From NCBI GenBank assembly GCA_002479765.1, contig DLOZ01000018.1:10324-55881 (forward strand): a stretch of DNA of 45,558 bases, written 5' to 3'. This DNA comes from Sphingomonadales bacterium UBA7471 (GTDB lineage: Bacteria > Pseudomonadota > Alphaproteobacteria > Sphingomonadales > Sphingomonadaceae). How positions within the stretch are numbered: the stretch's first letter is position 1; the number at the start of each line of letters is the position of its first letter. The translations under genes were made by a program, and so were the position numbers. Shown one piece after another: positions 40,880 through 45,558 of the stretch. The notes under the pieces are model-generated. The model searched no databases, was not told where the DNA came from, and was given only the letters and a program-made list of their open reading frames with translations.

Positions 40880-42463
40880 TTAGAACTTAAGCGCCTTTAC
40901 TGTCTTTACGCCGGGAAGCGAAGCCAACTGCTTAAGAACGGCCTCTGGGATCGCTGCATCCATCGACAACAGCAAAACCGCTTCGCCACCTGCGCTGCGG
41001 CGACCCAAATGGAACGTGCCGATATTCAAGTCAGCCGCGCCCAATGCCGTACCGACACGGCCAATGAAACCCGGTGCATCTTCGTTGACGATATACAGCA
41101 TGCTGCCTTCGAGCTCAGCTTCAAGACTGATACCGAAAATCTCGACAAGCCGCGCTTCGCTGTTGGCGAACAAGGTGCCTGCAACCGACCGTGGGCCTTT
41201 GGCCGTGTTCACCGTGACACGCACCAATGTGTGATAGGCACCTGCCTTGTCATGGCGGACTTCACGGATATCAAATCCGCGCTCTTTTGCCAAAAACGGT
41301 GCGTTGACCATGTTTACCGCGTCCGAGAACCGCCGCATGAAACCGGAAAGGACAGCTGCGGTAATGGGCTTGATGTTCAATTCGGCAGCAGCGCCCTCAA
41401 CCTCAATCGCGATATTATCCAGATTGTCATGCGCAAGTTGGCCAACCAGCGAACCCAGCTTTTGCGCCAAGGTCATATATGGCTTTAACTTGGGCGCTTC
41501 TTCGGCTGACAGGCTTGGCATGTTGAGCGCATTGGTCACTCCACCATTGACGAGATAATCCGCCATCTGTTCAGCAACTTGCAGTGCAACATTGACCTGC
41601 GCTTCGTTGGTCGATGCACCCAAATGCGGCGTACAAATGAAATTCGGTGTCCCAAACAACGGTGATTCCTTGGCCGGCTCGGTGGCGAACACGTCTAATG
41701 CAGCGCCGCCGACTTGGCCGCTGTCCAACGCTTCTTTCAACGCGGCTTCATCCACCAAGCCGCCACGCGCGCAGTTGATAATGCGCACACCCTTTTTGGT
41801 TTTCGCCAGATTTTCTTTGGACAGGATATTGCGCGTCTGATCGGTCAGCGGCGTGTGCAAGGTGATGAAATCAGCCTTGGCCAGCAGCGTGTCCAAGTCC
41901 GCCTTTTCCACGCCCATTTCAATGGCGCGTTCCGCCGTCAGGAACGGGTCAAAAGCAACGACCTTCATACGCAGGCCAAGCGCGCGGCTTGCAACGATGG
42001 AACCGATATTCCCCGCGCCGATAAGGCCAAGCGTCTTGCCGGTAACTTCAATGCCCATGAAGCCGTTTTTCGGCCAGAGGCCAGCCTGTGTCTGCGCGTT
42101 TGCTTCTGGCAATTGGCGGGCCAGTGCGAACATCAATGCGATCGCATGTTCGGCGGTGGTGATCGAGTTGCCGAACGGCGTGTTCATGACAACAACGCCC
42201 TTTGCAGAGGCGCTCGGGATATCCACATTGTCGACTCCAATACCCGCACGGCCAATCACCTTCAAATTGGTGGCGGCGTCGAGGATGACCTTCGTGACCT
42301 TGGTTGAGCTGCGAATGGCAAGGCCATCATAATCGCCGATGATGGCGGCGAGCTCTTCAGGGCTTTTGTCGGTAATCACATCAACGTCACAGCCGCGTTC
42401 AGCGAGAATCTTCGCGGCGTTGGGATCCATTTTGTCGGAGATAAGTACGCGTGGCTTGGTCAT
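40880..42463 (-). CDS. serA: D-3-phosphoglycerate dehydrogenase
   Basis: First step of serine synthesis: 3-phosphoglycerate to 3-phosphohydroxypyruvate with NAD. At 527 residues it is the long type with catalytic, NAD, intervening (ASB) and C-terminal ACT domains. Seen are VIGRAGIGVDNVD, the NAD loop LGLIGAGNIGSIVASRA, INCARGGLVDEAALKEAL, CTPHLGASTNEAQ with the catalytic His, and ACT-domain LYIVNEDAPGFIGRVGTAL, which in relatives binds serine for feedback control. It follows serC with a 129-nt gap containing repeat-like hairpins. Confidence 0.98.
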   Translation of the reverse strand: MTKPRVLISDKMDPNAAKILAERGCDVDVITDKSPEELAAIIGDYDGLAIRSSTKVTKVILDAATNLKVIGRAGIGVDNVDIPSASAKGVVVMNTPFGNSITTAEHAIALMFALARQLPEANAQTQAGLWPKNGFMGIEVTGKTLGLIGAGNIGSIVASRALGLRMKVVAFDPFLTAERAIEMGVEKADLDTLLAKADFITLHTPLTDQTRNILSKENLAKTKKGVRIINCARGGLVDEAALKEALDSGQVGGAALDVFATEPAKESPLFGTPNFICTPHLGASTNEAQVNVALQVAEQMADYLVNGGVTNALNMPSLSAEEAPKLKPYMTLAQKLGSLVGQLAHDNLDNIAIEVEGAAAELNIKPITAAVLSGFMRRFSDAVNMVNAPFLAKERGFDIREVRHDKAGAYHTLVRVTVNTAKGPRSVAGTLFANSEARLVEIFGISLEAELEGSMLYIVNEDAPGFIGRVGTALGAADLNIGTFHLGRRSAGGEAVLLLSMDAAIPEAVLKQLASLPGVKTVKALKF

Positions 42464-42492
42464 TTTGAAATTCCTATATGTCTTTTGTCGTC

Positions 42493-42513
42493 ATCCCCGA
42501 CTTGGCCGGGGAT
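42493..42513. repeat. GTCATCCCCG-type palindromic repeat
   Basis: ATCCCCG and CGGGGAT form a perfect 7-bp stem around 7 nt, within GTCATCCCCGACTTGGCCGG. From memory this matches a dispersed intergenic repeat common in alphaproteobacterial genomes. It lies in the serC-serA gap. Confidence 0.5.
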
Positions 42514-42556
42514 CCATGTTCTGGACTGTCGGCTTGCGCGGACATGTGCGGTCACG

Positions 42557-42578
42557 GATTTCCCTATTCGCGGGAATC
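42557..42578. repeat. Second repeat-like hairpin between serC and serA
   Basis: GATT-T-CCC and GGGAATC pair as seven bases with one bulged T around a 7-nt loop. It appears to be the partner half of a composite intergenic repeat with the hairpin at 42493-42513. Confidence 0.35.
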
Positions 42579-42592
42579 GCACGGGTGGGATT

Positions 42593-43717
42593 TTAAGCTT
42601 TGGCTTTCTGATAAGCCCAATCGAGCCAAGGGCCGAGCGCTTCCACATCTGCGGTGTCGACAGTGGCGCCGCACCAAATACGCAGGCCCGCAGGGGCATC
42701 GCGATACCCGGCGATGTCATAAGCCGCATCTTCCGCCTCAAGCAGTGACGCCATTTTCTTGATCATCGCTTCGTCAGCACCCTCAACGGTCAGGCACACC
42801 GACGTCGTTGACCGAATAGCAGGGTCAGCGGCAAGAAAACCGAGATAGTCGCGTGCCTCGACGATTTTTGCGAGCACAGCCGCATTGGCGTTGCTGCGGG
42901 CCATAAGCCCCTGCAAACCGCCGACGGTTTTCGCCCATTCAAGCGCGAAAATTACATCTTCCACAGCAAGCATCGATGGCGTGTTAATCGTCTCGCCCTT
43001 GAAGATGCCTTCGGCGAGTGCGCCTTTCGACATCAAGCGAAAAACTTTTGGAAGCGGCCATGCCGGGGTGTAATTTTCAAGACGTTCAACAGCGCGCGGC
43101 CCGAGAATGAGCACGCCATGTGCACCTTCACCGCCAAGGACTTTTTGCCAGCTGAACGTTGTGACATCCAGCTTGTCCCATGGCATATCATAGGCGAACA
43201 CCGCCGACGTCGCGTCGTTGAAGGTAAGGCCCTCTCGGTCACCGGCAATCCAGTCACCATTGGGAACGCGCGCACCTGAAGTGGTGCCATTCCATGTGAA
43301 AACCACGTCATTGGTAAAATCTACCGCGCTCAGGTCAGGAATTTCGCCATAGGGCGCACTCATGACGGTCGCATTCAGCTTGAGCTGCTTGTTGACGTCT
43401 GTGACCCAGCCCTCACCGAAGCTTTCCCACGCCATCATCGTGACCGGGCGTGCGCCAAGCATGGTCCACATCGCCATTTCGATGGCGCCGGTATCCGAGC
43501 CCGGAACAATACCAATGCGGTGCGTGTCAGGGACCTGAAGCACTTCGCGCATCAGATCGATCGCCAGTTGAAGGCGCGATTTGCCGATTTTCGCACGATG
43601 CGAACGGCCAAGCGATTCGGTTTGAAGTTTTTCGGGGCTCCAGCCTGGCGGTTTCGCACAGGGACCGGAAGAAAAATATGGACGCGCCGGTTTAACGGCG
43701 GGGGGTACTATAGTCAT
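42593..43717 (-). CDS. serC: Phosphoserine aminotransferase
   Basis: PLP enzyme converting 3-phosphohydroxypyruvate and glutamate to phosphoserine; also serves pyridoxal synthesis in some bacteria. The 374-residue protein is of the alphaproteobacterial type: YFSSGPCAKPPGWSPEKL, GRSHRAKIGKSRL, GIVPGSDTGAIEMAMW, FTWNGTTSGARVPNGDWI, and the PLP lysine in FSWQKVLGGEGAHG. The ATG at 43717 (MTIVPPAVK) has AGGAG 8 nt upstream; the frame open to 43801 is not supported. It leads the serC-serA-hisZ-purA gene run. Confidence 0.97.
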   Translation of the reverse strand: MTIVPPAVKPARPYFSSGPCAKPPGWSPEKLQTESLGRSHRAKIGKSRLQLAIDLMREVLQVPDTHRIGIVPGSDTGAIEMAMWTMLGARPVTMMAWESFGEGWVTDVNKQLKLNATVMSAPYGEIPDLSAVDFTNDVVFTWNGTTSGARVPNGDWIAGDREGLTFNDATSAVFAYDMPWDKLDVTTFSWQKVLGGEGAHGVLILGPRAVERLENYTPAWPLPKVFRLMSKGALAEGIFKGETINTPSMLAVEDVIFALEWAKTVGGLQGLMARSNANAAVLAKIVEARDYLGFLAADPAIRSTTSVCLTVEGADEAMIKKMASLLEAEDAAYDIAGYRDAPAGLRIWCGATVDTADVEALGPWLDWAYQKAKA

Positions 43718-43801
43718 GTAAGCTTCTCCTTGCAGAGAGCAGCGCGGCGTTGGGACCGCGTGGCCCGGGGCCGCGTTTAAGCGCAGCCCCGGCTTTGTCA
43801 A
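43718..43801 (-). promoter_or_regulatory. serC promoter/leader region, possible serC RNA element
   Basis: Minus-strand TTGACA (43801-43796) is a perfect -35 element; a weak TAAACG lies 16 nt on. Just after the -35, CCGGGGC-T-GCG and CGC-G-GCCCCGG form an 11-bp stem (43765-43792, one T-G). Closer to the gene, CGCGG/CCGCG and TCTC/GAGA can pair, the last covering the ribosome site. A serC leader RNA whose final stem masks the ribosome site is established knowledge for alphaproteobacteria (found in comparative work); whether this is a member is inference. Confidence 0.38.
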
Positions 43802-43820
43802 TGACTATCGCAAAATGTGA

Positions 43821-44135
43821 TCAGTAACCCGCCTTACGAAACAATACTTCGCCCCGGCGACCAACATATAGTTTCTCAAGCGTCACGGGGTGGAAATATG
43901 CTTCGACACGGTCGCCTTCCGGCGTTGTGCCATATACTTCATAACAACCGCCATCGACCTTTGTCTTGCGGACGGTCCAGCCTTCTTTGGTGAGCTTATC
44001 GGTAAGTGCCTTTTCGCTTTTCCAACCAGACACCGGTCCAGCCTTGCAGGTGATAACGCCGGTTGCCGATGCCGGTACCGATGCGAAAGCAAGTGCGGTC
44101 GCTGCGGCCAGTGAAAGTGAGGTCAATAAACGCAT
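43821..44135 (-). CDS. Secreted PepSY-like small protein
   Basis: Exported protein of 104 residues with a signal peptide (about 1-24, ending PASA). The mature part has a PepSY-like fold pattern: KALTDKLTKEGWTVRKTKVD, GCYEVYGTTPEGDRVEAYFH, PVTLEKLYV. Two cysteines (ITCKAG and GGCYEV) could form a disulfide. The ATG at 44135 has AGGAG 7 nt upstream. An ATG at 44141 overlaps the upstream stop (ATGA) but lies only 1 nt from the ribosome site. It is coupled to the MsrQ-like gene just upstream, suggesting a joint periplasmic or redox role. Confidence 0.8.
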   Translation of the reverse strand: MRLLTSLSLAAATALAFASVPASATGVITCKAGPVSGWKSEKALTDKLTKEGWTVRKTKVDGGCYEVYGTTPEGDRVEAYFHPVTLEKLYVGRRGEVLFRKAGY

Positions 44136-44137
44136 AT

Positions 44138-44725
44138 TCATGCTCCTTTAAATGCAGATGTACGGGGAAGAAAAAAGCGGGCCGCCACCAGCAAGGCCAA
44201 TGGGGCGAAATGAACGAGCGCGGGGACTAGGTTATTGTGGATGAATATCCAGTGTACCAGAACAAGCACGGCAGCGGGATATACAAGGCGTTGCAGCCGC
44301 TTCCACCCCGCTTTCAGCGCGCGCATCGATGCGTCATTACTCGTCAGCGCAAGCGGAATAAACAGCAGCATGGCCGCCCATCCTGTCCAGATGCCCAGCG
44401 CGAGAAACTCGGCGATAATGTCGTCGATATTGCCCATATCAATAAGATAGAAAGCCAGATGGAGCACCGCATAAGCGAACGCAGCGACGCCCAGCGCACG
44501 TCGGCGCTGGATCAACCAACTGAGCCATGGGCGTGGTCCCAGCAATGCCAACAACGGACTTAAAATCATCGCGACGATCATAAAACGCGCAGACCATTCG
44601 CCCGTTGGATGCAGCATATCCATCGCGATGCGGTCACCCGCGTAGAAACTGCGCATCATCAATATCGCTGGCAAAGACAGCAATATCCAAAACACCCACG
44701 TCTTATTAAGAATGATTCGCAACAT
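44138..44725 (-). CDS. MsrQ-like haem membrane protein (ferric-reductase-like domain)
   Basis: Integral membrane protein of 195 residues with about six helices and a ferric-reductase-like layout: HPTGEWSARFMI (His39), LGVAAFAYAVLHLAFY (His89), WKRLQRLVY and LVLVHWIF (His158). MsrQ passes electrons through haem b to the periplasmic methionine sulfoxide reductase MsrP. No msrP gene is adjacent; instead a small PepSY-like gene is coupled downstream. The position that reads LHRLVY in MsrQ is LQRLVY here (Gln145), so one expected histidine is missing. The ATG lacks a clear ribosome site. Divergent from the extensin-like gene. Confidence 0.82.
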   Translation of the reverse strand: MLRIILNKTWVFWILLSLPAILMMRSFYAGDRIAMDMLHPTGEWSARFMIVAMILSPLLALLGPRPWLSWLIQRRRALGVAAFAYAVLHLAFYLIDMGNIDDIIAEFLALGIWTGWAAMLLFIPLALTSNDASMRALKAGWKRLQRLVYPAAVLVLVHWIFIHNNLVPALVHFAPLALLVAARFFLPRTSAFKGA

Positions 44726-44847
44726 GCATTCGCGATAATCGCGCTGGCCACTGTGCGCAACGTGGAAATTGTATCAATATCCACGCCTGTGCCGCCATAC
44801 CACGTTCATTGGGTCGATTTGGTGCTGCACACCGCTAAGATTTTGCT

Positions 44848-45519
44848 ATGACATCTCACATGGCCGTCGTTACTGCTCCAAGAATTCTGATTGTTGTGAG
44901 CGCGCTATTGTTGGCGTCTTGTAGCGCGCGTGAGGCCCCGAAAACGCAACGCACGGGTGCAAACGCCACAACGGAAAATGCGCGCCAGTGCATGGCACGT
45001 TTGAAAGAAAAGTCAGTCCGATTTGCCGGCTTGCCCAACAAAAGTTTTGATGGCGGCTGCAGGACAATCGACACGATCAAAGTCATGGATTTCGGGACGG
45101 CGACAACCAATTTGGGAGCAATGACGTGCCCGCTGGCCGCCAACTTTGCCGATTGGACACGCTACGCCGTACGCCCCGCAGCCAAGCAGTATCTGGGCGC
45201 TGATGTCGTCCGTATCGAGACAATGGGCACGTTCAATTGCCGAAACATCTATGGGGGACGTTCGGGCAAGTTATCCGAACATGCCTTCGCCAACGCGGTA
45301 GACGTCTCGGCGTTCGTTTTGCGCGATGGCCGCCGCGTATCGGTGCTCACGGGCTGGAACGGATCAAGCGAAGAGCGCGCCTTCCTGCGCCGCCTGCACC
45401 AGTCCGCCTGCAAAAGGTTCGGTACTGTGCTTGGCCCTGATTATAATAGCGCACATGCCAACCATTTCCATTTTGATATGGCCCGATCGATGCGCAACGG
45501 CACATCCTTTTGCCGATAA
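44848..45519 (+). CDS. Extensin-like C-terminal domain lipoprotein
   Basis: Predicted exported lipoprotein of 223 residues; the lipobox LLASC puts the acylated Cys at residue 25. The mature part matches the extensin-like C-terminal domain of bacteria, with the zinc-peptidase-like pattern SEHAFANAVDVSAF (His, Asp) and SAHANHFHFDMA (His), reminiscent of D,D-carboxypeptidases of the LAS group. A role in peptidoglycan trimming is inferred. Five further cysteines occur in the mature part. A second start at 44860 would shorten the signal by four residues. The last codons and TAA stop lie inside the first unit of a 17-bp tandem repeat. Confidence 0.88.
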   Translation: MTSHMAVVTAPRILIVVSALLLASCSAREAPKTQRTGANATTENARQCMARLKEKSVRFAGLPNKSFDGGCRTIDTIKVMDFGTATTNLGAMTCPLAANFADWTRYAVRPAAKQYLGADVVRIETMGTFNCRNIYGGRSGKLSEHAFANAVDVSAFVLRDGRRVSVLTGWNGSSEERAFLRRLHQSACKRFGTVLGPDYNSAHANHFHFDMARSMRNGTSFCR

Positions 45520-45558
45520 GGGGCTTTTGCCGATAAGGGGCTTTTGCCGATGAGGGGC
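45507..45558 (+). repeat. 17-bp tandem repeat, three units, truncated by window
   Basis: Units of CTTTTGCCGATAAGGGG at 45507-45523, 45524-45540 and 45541-45557; the third has TGA for TAA. The first unit contains the stop codon of the extensin-like gene. The array may go on past the right edge. Confidence 0.9.

Noticed and set aside
38895..41488. Three plus-strand frames of 239-268 codons opposite purA, hisZ and serA
   Set aside because: All antisense to certain metabolic genes, with Arg/Gln/Phe-rich sequence and no domains.
42493..42513. Intrinsic terminator between serC and serA
   Set aside because: The stem is good, but no T-run follows in the transcription direction and it matches a common intergenic repeat form better.
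1..45558. Prophage, insertion sequence, CRISPR array, toxin-antitoxin or defence island
   Set aside because: No transposase, integrase, Cas, restriction or toxin-like product and no target-site duplications were found; content is core metabolism, translation and envelope functions.

Overview
The window looks like chromosomal core-type DNA from a member of the order Sphingomonadales (Alphaproteobacteria). This is inferred from the proteins: a short-form RpoC with a standard beta-prime core, a giant NAD-type glutamate dehydrogenase, PutA without a DNA-binding domain, the order serC-serA-hisZ-purA, a plug-type TonB-dependent receptor of the kind abundant in sphingomonads, and several small sphingomonad-type proteins. 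There is no rRNA, tRNA, CRISPR array, prophage or insertion sequence. Genes are dense, mostly on the minus strand in long same-strand runs, and many start and stop codons overlap.

Layout. 1-3291 is the 3' three quarters of rpoC, with a strong intrinsic terminator after it. 3432-6650 (+) encodes a MacA/MacB-like export system (adaptor, ATPase, permease). 6651-16866 (-) is a long run: tsaC/sua5-type tRNA modification enzyme, PDZ-M48 protease, an RND efflux pair (adaptor and pump) followed by msrA, galU, a small lipoprotein and a TonB-dependent receptor. 16918-19463 (+) holds an acyl-CoA dehydrogenase and a DUF815-type ATPase. 19460-20979 (-) holds a membrane-anchored sorbosone-dehydrogenase-like protein and a 61-residue membrane protein. 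A 69-residue conserved-looking protein (+) faces putA (-). Upstream of putA are a highly structured intergenic region, a glycine-zipper protein and rpmB (-). tadA (+) meets a minus-strand operon of histidine kinase, LytTR response regulator and dienelactone hydrolase. Divergent from that operon are an HD-domain protein and a 42-residue basic protein (+). The 1549-residue glutamate dehydrogenase (-) is divergent from a DctA-like symporter (+). A methyltransferase (-) and an MFS carrier (+) are divergent. 38298-43717 (-) is serC-serA-hisZ-purA. Then come a PepSY-like secreted protein coupled to an MsrQ-like haem membrane protein (-), and an extensin-like lipoprotein (+) whose stop codon lies in a 17-bp tandem repeat that runs off the right edge.

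How it fits together. Themes are envelope export and efflux (MacAB-like, RND, TonB receptor), repair of oxidised methionine and haem-based redox (MsrA, MsrQ-like), amino-acid metabolism around glutamate, proline and serine (GDH, PutA, SerA, SerC), and translation (L28, TadA, TsaC). All seven convergent gene junctions are extremely tight. Five have abutting or 4-bp-overlapping stop codons and the other two are only 4 and 9 nt apart, so none has room for an intrinsic terminator.

No obvious new defence or mobile system is present. The best leads for undescribed biology are the PepSY/MsrQ-like pair (with a histidine usually conserved in MsrQ replaced by glutamine), the HD protein whose metal-ligand pattern resembles mixed-valent di-iron oxygenases, the five-inverted-repeat region upstream of putA, and a hairpin exposing a CCUCC loop upstream of a small conserved-looking gene.
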